From Phorcus lineatus (Eukaryota; Mollusca; Gastropoda; Trochida; Trochidae): a stretch of DNA of 64,000 nucleotides. Below the pieces are notes generated by a model, which had not been told where the DNA came from, searched no databases, and was given only the letters and a program-made list of their open reading frames with translations. Shown here piece by piece: positions 53,246-64,000 of the stretch; within the stretch, counting starts at the first letter, position 1; every line of letters starts with the position of its first letter. Made by a program: the position numbers and the translations under genes. The stretch covers positions 1,912,764 to 1,976,763 of the forward strand of contig OV121094.1 in the NCBI GenBank assembly GCA_921293015.1, read 5' to 3'.

Positions 53246-53880
53246 GAGATAATCTTATCTTGATGGGAAATAATCATGAAAATTATTTACACCAAAAAGG
53301 AATTCCTTAGTAATATTTTATGAAAAGATCAGCAAATTAGAATCATAGATATCGGACTTTACAGCAGGGATTCGAAACCAAATTGGTTAGCTTCTAGATG
53401 AACCGCACGAGTTATTTCCCTTGCAAAAGGGCCAACCACCACTAATGCGGTTTCGCCAAAATGCACCCTATGACTCGATATATTTCATTTCAGCAAATGA
53501 ACAAAGTTAATCTTTTATTGCCAAAAAGGGTTAGATATCAACTGTGGCTGTCCCAAGGGGATGAAGATCTGTTGAAATTAAATTAAATCTTATATCATTC
53601 AAATAAGAGTGACATTAAATGACATTTAAAAAACTGACCTTTCTTATAAAGGCTTTTCTTCACTTAAAAACAGCTTGTATGGTTGTGAAGAGAATAAAAC
53701 GAAATGACTAAAGTTAAAAGTATTAAAGTAGCGTTATTTAGGTAAGTTGTAATGCCAAATTTAGAATTTAAAAAATTATTTTGGCAACATGCATATTTTT
53801 CACAAATGTAACAGATGGTATATTTTGATCAAACAGTTTCTTCTTTCTTCTTTACGTATAAGGTACACAAACTGCTGGTT

Positions 53881-53990
53881 TAGTTTGTTTTAATGCTGGC
53901 CTCCCACGCTGAATACTAAGGTTCGAATCCAAGTGGAGACACCGGGATTTGCGTCCTGTGTGGAAGTCCAGCTGTTAAAATTGGTACCTG
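53881..53990 (+). repeat. tRNA-derived SINE relic
   Basis: A B-box GGTTCGAATCC at 53920-53930 follows a head with TTAATGCTGGCCTCC. No target duplication was found. The head resembles 21575-21625. Confidence 0.55.
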
Positions 53991-56900
53991 ATGTCCGAAC
54001 CTAAACAATACATGCTTAGCATAATGTAGCAATTCTAAAATTACAATTACGTCAGGGTTATTATCTTTGTATCGCTTTGTGCATGTATAAGTATATAAAA
54101 AATGTACTATAAATATTCACACAATTATCGACTTGAACATAGTAAATACTCTAATTACACACAACGAACCTTGAACGTAAATATAACTATTGGAAATTCT
54201 CTCATAATTTACCTTTACGCAGATGACAGATATTCTATCAAATAACAGATTCATGTTCACCCGCGTGGATGTAGATTATCATATTCAACACATGTGATTT
54301 GTTATATTAATGTTACTAATTAATGTTATTATGATAAATTATTGATCTTCGACATAATCAATTGCTATATAAGTTTATTCATTGACTATATACTTTAAGT
54401 CCAACAAGGTAATTTGTACATTGAACTGTAGCCTGCGATTGTCACTTTAATCAATTACTTCTTATTTGTCATAAATGATATGATCAATTGTTCTTGGTTT
54501 GTCATTCGATAAATAAATAATATTGGTACCCTATGATAATAACTATTTTGAATATGAGTGAAAAAAGCTTAGGGACATGAACAATCAAACGCATTTAAAG
54601 TTGAAGATCTAATGAAAATCATTAAGGATACAGGAAGGTAACGGCATCGTTTCAAATACCATGTCTAAATTGTTTCAATATTTCTTCCTAAAAACCTCTA
54701 ATAGATTATCTCAATATTCAAAAGCATTCGAACATGAATTTGCCACAGTCAAAGTTCAGCTACGTTTTTAACAAAATAGTTCATTAGGCTTGTTAAGATT
54801 ACTTCAATCAAATTGAAATTGACTAGTCATGTAATTCCATTTAGAAAGAAACCATGTTCCAATGTTGGTTGTATTTTCAACTCTGATTACCTGACTGTGT
54901 TATCTTCATTTAAAGTTTCTTGCTATCACAAAATATTTCAATCTTTCTACTTTAAATTTCTTTTTTTTATCAGACTTTTTCACGTGATTTGCGTGGAACT
55001 CCTTTATCAATTCAAATCCTAATTCAATTGCCTTTGAAAAAAAAATGAAAATAGAAGCAAAAAAAAAGTGGAAGGTCAATTTAATTTCAATTTCAATTTC
55101 GAGCTTTATCAGTTGTAGGAATTCTTTCATTAGAATTCTAACATTAGACAAAATGAATAATGAGAAGAAAGCCAATTGAATATTAATTCTTTCTCAAAAG
55201 TGTGTTTCAATAAGTTTAATAAAACACATGTTATAACTTGTTTAAGATTCGAACTAAGAACCTCTGAGTTACATACGAAAGCATGCATTGGTTGTACGAA
55301 CAGCTTATCCATGCGAACAGCGAGACTTTGACATTCCAAATGTTTAAAGTAACCTGTATTCATATACAAAGTATCATTGATAAGGAATGTTTCGACATCC
55401 ATTGTAAACCTAGTTTTGTTTGCAACAGTTTCCAAGACGTTATCACAACTCTGGCTTTTGTTCATATCTCTCTGAATGTATACATCATTTTACATTGACT
55501 TTTAGTTTGTCTTATCTGTTAGGTATAAATTTGTATGCAGTCATCAATGGCGAGACAATGATTAATTGACATTCTCAGTAAAACGTTAATGCAAACCGTA
55601 AACTATTACATAAGTAAAGCATGTATTCAAACAATGCATTTTTGTCCAATTTTTGTGTCTGGGGAAAATCGAGATACCACTTTTGATAAGAATATGTTAT
55701 TGTTCATTGAGAATAAATAAGCATAAAAAAATAAAAGAAATAAAAAAAAAATATATATAAAAGAATAAAAAAAGTATTTCACAACACATAGCGAGATGCC
55801 AGTAATGATAGTAACCATATGTTTCCACATCTATTTCATACGGAAATTTGTCATATGAACATTTTAATGATAAGAAAGTATGGTCGATGGAGAGACGGCA
55901 AGAGAAATGTTTTTAAGATTCCATAATTTGGAATATAAGTGGTCTCGTTTTCTTCTGAATGCTTATGATTGGAATTGTTTTACCTAATGTATGATTCCAT
56001 CTATTGAAATATATAACTAAGAAATACTGTGAAACACTCTGAAAACAGTAACATGGATCATTTTTGTCTATTCCAAATGACTAACTTTAACTTCATATGG
56101 AAACGTTCAATAGCGTATTCCATGGACAGCTGCTCTTACTCTCCCTCAAACAGATGATCTACAAGTAAGATTGTTTCAGATAATTCATCACTGTTGACAT
56201 TTACAATTTTCTATGATAATGTGTAAAATCATGAATTATTCTTGAATAAAATTCCTGTTCAAATAAGTAATCAATGAGATTATCTTTTCAGTAGATGTGG
56301 ATCTTTTTTTATATCGTGTTATGAAATACAGATAACAGGTTGCAAGGCAAATATGGCAAATAAATTCCGTGGCAATAAATCTGAAGGCTTCTCAAAACAA
56401 TATTGAATAAGAAAGACATTTCATAATCCTTATGTGGATATTTTAATGAATCTTTATTACGAGTACTTAGATAAATTAACAGTTAATGTTATGCCACATC
56501 GACATTAGTAGCAAAAACCATTTACATTTACCAATAAGACAAATTTTCAATGAGTATTCATACTAATTTAAAGAAGTACAGCGTCTAATATCTAAGAGGT
56601 TCAAAACTAATCACTGGTATGAAGCAAATCTTGCTTTTTCTTAATCACTGAGTTTTATTTCAGTTTCTGTTTTAATCTTTACACGCCTATAATGAAACAA
56701 TTAGTTTTTTAAATATCCTCAGTGATGTTTTCGGATAACTATTTATATTGTCCTGTGTTTGAATCAAAAGAAAAAAATCTGATTTGATTGAATGAATGAG
56801 TTAATTAAGCATTTCCTAGGTCAAACGATCTCTTTGATACAGGCTGAACAATTTATTGGTAATACAAGTAATCTACATGTTCATATGGCCCTCTGTTGAC

Positions 56901-58369
56901 TAAAATACAAAAGAAGATATTAAATGAAATTTTGTTGGTTCGTCTTTGATAGTTATTGAAATGATAGTTGGAGATTAACAATACCTAAAATATCTTCATT
57001 GTAAATCTACGTGAGTCTTTTTACAATAACAAGAAGCTACTTCTCAAACACTGTTTGGAAAGCATTGCCTTATTCGATTACAAATCACTTAAATACAAAT
57101 CTGTCAAATTTAATTTGGTCACGAGTAAAGCTTAAATTTATGATAAATGCAAATCTACTCTTTTGCAAGAGATTTGAAGTTGTTACTCTTGTAGGCCTTT
57201 TAAATGGCAAGTTAGTTTGAATATCAACACGCTTTAAGTGTTGAGCTTCGTCTTCGTTTTAGCTTGTTAAAGCTCTTCTTTACAACAAGTAAATTTCAAG
57301 ATTAATTTTTGGATATGTTTGAGCTCATAACGTTAAACAATAAATTCACATTAATCTTGTATAGATTTGCGTTATTTCGTTTTCGAGATATGATCATGCA
57401 AAGATAAATGAATTTTTATGGTAAATGAACTGCTACAAGATCGACGTCGACCTGATTGAAATTAATTGTTCTCTGCATCTGTAGTTAATTCCACTCTCGG
57501 CATCCATTTGCGTTTCAATAACGAATGTCAAGTAACAGTAATATATGGTTTGATGCATTTAAAACATTATGCTTCTAGGCTTGTAATTTTCCCCAAACCT
57601 GTGTTTGAATAAAAAGTGAACATCGATGTTGAAGTGTATTGATTTTCCAACTCTGCCATTTAAACGTAATCCAAAAAGGATTAAACCGTAAATAATTCAT
57701 GCAAAAGACAATTATTTATAAGTAGTTAATATGTGCAACATGTACCACGCATGTTCACAGTCATTGTTTGGACCCATGTATCATTATAATATCTCAAAGA
57801 TTGTAAATTTCTGAAAGTAAGAAACTGCAATATTCTGAAACTTTTCTTAACAAATAATTATTTGATCTCTGTCATCGCTGAAATTATAAATGGTATGAAA
57901 CACATTCACGTCGTATTCGTAAATTTCAGACAATGAATTTTTTATCATGTTTTCGCTATAGTTGCTGTCGCATATCCGTTTGTTAGAGTATAGGTTTTAG
58001 TATGTAAATATCAGCTAAGATCAAACAGTTCTTTTACAGAATTTCTAAGAATCCAACATATGCAACTAGATATTTATGTGTTTTTTCGATCTATAAAGAA
58101 GCTTTAGTAGAAACAACATTTCATAATTCAATGTTGTGATAAACCAGAGATTGTTGAGACTGAGTTGCAAAAATCTTACTTTTTAACTACCTCTAATCAG
58201 CAAGCCTAAAGATTGGTCAAAGAAAGGGAAATAACAGAAATAAGGTTTTGTAATTCACATATCTTTCATGCTAAGAAAATCAATGTACACAATATTTTAT
58301 ATAACATGAACACAATTAAATTCCAATCATTTAATGTATGAATTTGGCTTCAGAATAAAATGATCCTGC

Positions 58370-58448
58370 AAGGGGCATGTAAGCTCCTGCTGGCAAAGCT
58401 CTAGGGGTCTCTGAAACACCCATACCACCACACTAAGTCTTGTATTGA
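58370..58448 (-). repeat. Dispersed repeat shared with 32.1 kb
   Basis: Reverse-strand copy of the block at 32095-32175, with TTCAGAGACCCC and GCCAGCAGGAGCTTACATG. Confidence 0.6.
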
Positions 58449-59424
58449 GAAAAGTGTCTGAGACACTATAAAGATCTTGTCAACTTTAAAAAGCGTACAT
58501 TACCGAAGTTCAATAAAGAAGTCAAGTAAGGAAGTAAATATATATGTCAAAAAAGATTCAACAATATTATAGAAATATGTTTGACAATTTGTAAATTGAC
58601 ATTTGACAAAAGTTGTCAGTGTAATGAAAAGCTGTATGAAAAAGTATACTTCACTTTATTATTATTGTATTCCAGTTGATTTTACATCAAGGGTTAAGTC
58701 ATATGTCTTATCATTATTTTTTGTACGTTTTGTACGTAAGATAGGGAGCATTAATTGATGCATCTCAATTATTGCATCCTTCATAACGGCACTGTGATGA
58801 TATTAACATCAGCTTGTCTCTGTTATATTGTATCAAATCGTTCCTTTCATATCAAGTTGCAAACACTCCAAATGTGTTAACCTCGAAATGACGACAAATA
58901 TATCAAAGTTTAAAATAGGTGTAATTATATCGAGAACTACTGGTTGTATCTTGTTAATGCAAATCAGTTCAGTATAGTGAGAATAAACAGCTTTGAGTTG
59001 TCTTTTGTTATCGAAAACCGGATACTCAAATGCCATTTCAGAACCTCCTCTACCGCAGACACAACAACACATACGGGATGGTAGTGTTAAGCATATCACA
59101 TAAGTAGTATACAAGCAAATATGATGTTGAATCTCAAACTCGTAACATTTATATTGCGTTTTTTTATATTATTATTGAAAACAATTAAATATAATAAAAT
59201 TGGCATCAAAGTGAAGAAAATGAATTGTTTTCGACATGATTTGAAACTTGGGACATATAATACCTGACCAACATTAAAAAATTGAAACTACTTTGTATCA
59301 CTTTAAACCAACAGTATTTTGACATTCAATCCCATAGGGAACAGACTTTTATTCATGTAAAATGAGTCCTGAAACCAGTTTACTTTCCTGGAATAAATTC
59401 GAAGGATACGAACGCATTTGACCT

Positions 59425-61510
59425 TAATACAATATCTTTTTCAGTTGAAAGTCTCCCTCTTGAAATATTACCAAGTTGTAATCACTCAAATCGTTACATA
59501 CTCCGTAGTATGTGGGGAAAATACTGGATTTCTTTAATATCATTTAAACATGCAATTCCATTAGAATTATTTTTGATTGACGAAAAATTAGACCCTTCAT
59601 TAGATCAATCAATCATTCCCCCTAAAAAGTTATAACGCCGAAATATATCATGATATTTAAGCAGAACGATATATCTTTTTCAGTTGAAATCGCGCCTTAC
59701 ACAATCGTCAAGACGTTCATTTTTATATAACAAGTATTAGAAGTTTGAATCAGGGAATTGAATAAAAGTAAGAGCTTATTCAAAACAAATCTTACACATG
59801 GTTATTATATGTCTGAAAAAATATTATCCATTTATTAAACCTAAGTAGGAACGTTCTGAAACTTTAACAATTCAACACAGCAAATGAAAATAATGAAATC
59901 ACGTTTCAATTAATAACATGTTGTTCCTTTACAGATAAAATGAGAGATTTCCCGAAAGGTTTATCAACAGCCCACCTTTCAGTAAAACCACATTTTTTTA
60001 TCCAACATTAAGCTTACTCTAGACATTTCTCTTTTGCTGTTGATAATGAATAGAACAATATCAAATAAGTTGTATCTTAGTAAAGGGAATTGTTTGGAGA
60101 AAAAATATGTACAAATTGTTTGTTTCTATCTTAATGAAATCGTGGTACAATCGCGGCAATATCTCTTACTAAAAATGTTGTTTAATTTGAGACTTTTTCA
60201 CAGAAATGTAACACGTTGAAATATGTCCCCCGTATAACATTTCCGTTTAGGCACTCATCTTTGAAAGAGTATTTTTTGAAAATATGAATTGTACTTTGAT
60301 AAATGCATAATGATAGAAACTTTCATGTAAACAAATGAGTGATAACAAGGTGTCAAAGTATAACTTTTGACAAAAGAAACACGCACCATTTATTGCAAAA
60401 CCATTCTTCAACAATATGCCATTTTCATTTTTTGTATTTTTCCTTAATGTTTTATTTGCACACAAAATATTGAAACGGCTAATCCTGGTTCCTATTGTAT
60501 GAATCGAATGTGAAAACAAACGTTCAAACATAAAATGCAAGAGACCACCAATTTAGAGCTTGAATATTTTCTGACAGTTCAAATAGATTTCAGACAACAA
60601 TTTTCTGACTAATCACCTGATAACGAAGAAATCTTTTTATACAATATGATATGATAACGACTCAAAATCTTTGAAAAGTAATAAAATGATTTGCTTTAAT
60701 ACCATAAAAAGATTGAAATAGTTTGCAAAAGTGTTCCCTTGCATTACAGAAACACATTGCCAGAAACCTCTATCAATTGAAGTCTTAAGGATTTTGCCCT
60801 ATCACGACCCCTTGAATAAATTTCTCATCATTAGGCTAATTCTAAACTTTCTCATATCTTATACAGAGCTTGGCGATGCACTTACCAAACCATAATGAAG
60901 GGATTGATCAACTTTTATACAATACAACAAGGATACTTTAAGGCCAATTTCCCAACCATCATTGAACAGATTCCATGAAAGTTGAGGGAGAAAATGTAAA
61001 TCAACCAATGAGTTAAGATTAGAGGACCAAGAATCTGCAAATTACAGGAATTTCGACTGCAGGATAGGATTAGATCCTAAACCTTCGCAGATGTGTCATG
61101 GAGCTTTCAGTAGAGGTGTTCTTTAGCTAAAAGAGTAGTCGATCCCAATGAAATGAAATATGGCTTTTCGCTCAGATTTAGTTTTATTTCTGCACCACTT
61201 TAGATGAGCTATTTTAAAACCAATGGTGAATAGCAAACGGTAGATGCCCAACAGAGCTGCTTGTCTCTGCGTATGGGACATCTTGATTTGTGAACCCATG
61301 TGCACTTCCTAACTCTTGACATCACTTTGGCTTTGCTGTCCGAAGGTTCTTCACTTTGGCTTTACTGCCCAAAGATTTAATGCTGTTCGGTGTAATTTAG
61401 GGTCCTAAGGTGACATAGGACATCCGTTTTCAGCTGAATGTCTGACCTCTTGAAATAGCGATATTGCAGGGTGTATTACTAAAATTAACGATTTTTATAT
61501 AATATTTGAA
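59425..61510. repeat. Three diverged copies of a TTTTCAG(T/C)TGAA block
   Basis: Blocks near 59440, 59670 and 61420 share TTTTTCAGTTGAA (or TTTTCAGCTGAA) followed by a CTCTTGAAATA- or TTATATAA-type stretch. They suggest old local duplication. No gene is supported in between. Confidence 0.45.
61314..61375. repeat. Two-copy tandem repeat with CACTTTGGCTTT
   Basis: CACTTTGGCTTTGCTGTCCG and CACTTTGGCTTTACTGCCCA are adjacent units of about 33 bp. Confidence 0.8.
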
Positions 61511-61671
61511 TTGGATTGAAAGAACAAAGAAAGATAACAGGAAACTTCTTTATCATCCAAAACTGTGTTCCACAGGAGATATAGACTGTAACAATATAAC
61601 ATTATCTCCTAGGAGTATGATTGGACAGTAATTTTGATAAATGCCTTGTTAGAGTTAAATCAATGACAATG

Positions 61672-61745
61672 CTATGACGTCATAACATTACGACGTCACA
61701 GTGCTACTACATCATAACATTACGACGTCACAGTGCTTAGACATC
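61672..61745. repeat. Tandem repeat carrying GACGTCA words
   Basis: Units share CATAACATTACGACGTCACA and GTGCT; a full TGACGTCA lies at the start (61674-61681). CREB/ATF sites are possible, but no gene nearby is supported. Confidence 0.7.
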
Positions 61746-62274
61746 ACCGCACGAAGAGAAGTTCAGTGTTAATAAATGTACATTTTTTACGGAATCGAAA
61801 TAAAAATTGAATGCGGATTATTAATTGAATCTCAAGCATCAGGTATTTGTAACTTTTATCAATTGTTGATATATTTGATATCAGAAGACACATGGTTGAG
61901 ATTTTTTTATGTTTATATGTTGCTTCGATAACATTTTAATCCCCCGCTGGCGAAGTCGAAGGTTTTGTATTCACTCCCTAACAGTTTTTGATCAACCTTT
62001 CTTTGGTAATGCACCAACATCCAACGTTAAGTTCAGTACAGGCCCATATCATGTGCTTAGCAAAGCTGAATCCACCATCATCTTTTTTATAACAAATTGA
62101 TAACCTCCAAACTATTAGTGTTTTTTTTTATCATGATTACACCAAGGGTATTCTGCCTTACAATCCCATATACAGTGGTCTCTGTTTCACGCATAAACCC
62201 AATATTTGATCTACTTGTCTTTTAACTACAAAATGCTTGAAATCCGAAATATGTGATGAAATTTTGCGTGGTAC

Positions 62275-62385
62275 ACTTTCTTAAATTGAATGTTTTAACT
62301 TGCTTATAGTCACAGCGGATTATATCATGATACAATTTCTTCACTTGAAATGTTTAACTTGCTTATAGTCACAGTCGATTGAAAT
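62275..62385. repeat. Two-copy tandem repeat
   Basis: TTTAACTTGCTTATAGTCAC occurs twice (about 62293 and 62348) with matching flanks TTGAA(A)TG and CAG(C/T)(G/C)GATT, giving a period of about 56 bp. Confidence 0.8.
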
Positions 62386-62554
62386 TGGTTAACGTGAATC
62401 GAAAATGGTCTTGGCCTATTGTAAAGTCGTATCACAAGTTCTTATTCAGTTTCCTGTATTCTGTACCCATTACATATGATCGAAGGTCAAAAAGCATTTT
62501 TCTATATAAATCTAGAGCTTTTCTTCAGTTTTTAGTTACAATAACATAAAGTAT

Positions 62555-63000
62555 GTTTCATGAATACTGTATGTGGCTTAGATAGAGCCAAAATATTACA
62601 TGACCTGAATTAAGTTCAAATTGTTTATCTAAAGTTGCATCCTCTTGTTTAAATGCCAAAATGATGACATTAGATTGTTTTCGATTGTAAATTGTAAATG
62701 CGGCCGAATAAATGTTAAGAGGTCGAAATCCTGAGTCTCATTTACACTTGAAATAGTTACATATTTTATCCTTATGTCTGATATATATAAGTTTTCAAGA
62801 TTACGTTTCAATCATTTGCGATCGCCATTGTCCGGTTTTCGATCATAAATCTAGACCTTTTCCCATTTTATCGTCACTATGCTTACTTATGAGCATTAGG
62901 TTGTTAATTTTCAGAAAAATCCACTAGTTGTCGATGAACTGACACCATTTATGAAGTTGACATATTAGACCAAAACAACATACTCTGTGCCCCTTTAAGG
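62555..63000 (-). repeat. Composite dispersed repeat
   Basis: The first part (62555-62695) matches 27550-27705; the second (62815-63000) is the reverse copy of 1706-1900 and ends GTGCCCCTTT. The two may be parts of one element. Confidence 0.6.
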
Positions 63001-64000
63001 TTTCATTGTTGACGTATTTAAGTCAAGAACTTAAGAATGTACGTATTCACTAAATGGATGTTCTTTCGATATCAGTTTCTTAATCAGCAAGCACTAATAG
63101 GAAAACTTATCCATAACAAACCTGATGAAACTGATGAAATGTCTAAAACTTTAACCAATTTTACCTGTATAAAAAAATCAGATGTCTCAGACATTTCCAT
63201 ACATACATTGAAATTCACTCTGATTAAGCTTGCAAAAACAGAGTTCAAGAGAAGTCAACCAAAATATAAACTAGCCTTTCTGAAAATTAGACTTTTACTC
63301 TTGCATTAAACTAAATCTAATCGTCCACAAACAAATTTCTTTGTTTGGACTTTTTCATTTGTTGAAGATAATGCATGAATAAATTCAATGTATTTTTTTT
63401 ATAGAAAAAACGTTTTTGAGCAAGATATGAGACACCAGTTCTTGAATCCCTATGCTGAGATGACGGTAAAATGTGTTGAATACAATAATAAAACTTTCGA
63501 AGATTAACATTTCACTCAAAAATTAAGCTCAGAAAAAGATATAAACTATTTGAAAAGCTTTTGCAATTTAGTCACTCGTCTAAGAATGTACCTTGGACCT
63601 CACTGTATAAGGAGTTTCCGGTTGATAAAATAAATATTCAAACATATAAGGGTTCACGAAGTATCAAAGGTTTATTTTCTTACAAACATTTTCTTTTATA
63701 TAACTAAATGATCCACAAGATCATAGCGTTTTAGGGGCTTAGGTGCACGATATCATTAGTTGTAGTGATGAGATGACGGCATATATTTTTAAAGTGAGCA
63801 ACAAACATTGTTCATCAAATCAAAAACACAATATTAAATGAAACTTTGAAAACACACTTCTTCATTTTTCTTTCTTCTCCCCAGAAAGTATATTATGCTG
63901 ACACCCCTTTTCAATATCCTTGCAACGTTGTACATTTTGAAATACATTAGAATTAATTTTCATCATATGTGTGCGTAGAAGTATTATAAAACAACACAAA
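63000..64000. other. No gene seen
   Basis: AT-rich DNA. The 90-codon frame at 63037-63309 has no recognisable domain and no splice partner, so I leave it out. Confidence 0.4.

Larger units (their letters stand above)
51537..53457. mobile_element. 1921-bp TIR element with 8-bp target duplication
   Basis: Terminal inverted repeats of 49 bp (45 matches counted) start GGCGAAACCGCATTAGTGG at both tips. Perfect AAAATGCA duplications flank it (51529-51536 and 53458-53465). The interior has no transposase but holds repeated hairpins (separate entries) and a repeated AGGGGAACAAAAC block. An 8-bp duplication fits hAT, P or Merlin elements; the tips do not decide the superfamily. Confidence 0.9.
53470..59390. 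other. No gene seen apart from repeats listed
   Basis: AT-rich sequence with chance frames up to 111 codons, none with a recognisable domain or splice partner. Confidence 0.4.

Overview
The window is animal nuclear DNA. It is AT-rich, it has long introns with GT-AG boundaries, and it is full of degraded mobile elements, SINEs, microsatellites and foldback repeats. The repeat types point to a mollusc, perhaps a bivalve: a 170-bp tandem core next to a TCCG/TCTG microsatellite, tRNA-derived SINEs with a short simple-repeat tail, and Penelope-like fragments with hammerhead motifs. The species cannot be named from the sequence alone.

Region 1 (about 2.6-22.8 kb, + strand) holds one well-supported gene, HPS3, which encodes a subunit of BLOC-2. 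I rebuilt 23 coding exons (2708-21056). Every junction keeps the frame, every intron is GT-AG, and the product is 1132 aa. Similarity to vertebrate HPS3 runs from the N-terminal propeller part to the C-terminal solenoid. The introns hold a SINE head, a G-rich minisatellite, Penelope-like fragments, a 1.2-kb tandem-repeat element and small local duplications of coding sequence.

Region 2 (about 23.9-29.0 kb, + strand) holds a predicted small gene that I do not recognise. It has four coding exons (24030-28965) and 93 codons. The start context is strong and two perfect cAMP-response elements lie just upstream. An acidic W-x-x-V motif of the LC3-interacting type forms across the last splice junction. 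A 417-bp MITE with a perfect 9-bp target duplication sits 10 nt past one of its donor sites. This is the best candidate for undescribed biology here.

Region 3 (about 29-64 kb) has no gene I can support. It contains a 4.7-kb inverted-repeat structure with a dead Tc1-like transposon nested in it (TA target site, DD34E), a diverged tandem duplication of roughly 6-kb units (39.2-50.9 kb), and a 1921-bp terminal-inverted-repeat element with a perfect 8-bp target duplication. That last element carries a series of hairpins whose arms differ by compensating changes. Several dispersed repeat families occur in two or more copies. Short ORFs in this part look like chance frames or transposon debris.

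All alignments were made by eye. Percent identities are not given unless counted, and homology to human HPS3 relies on remembered family sequence.
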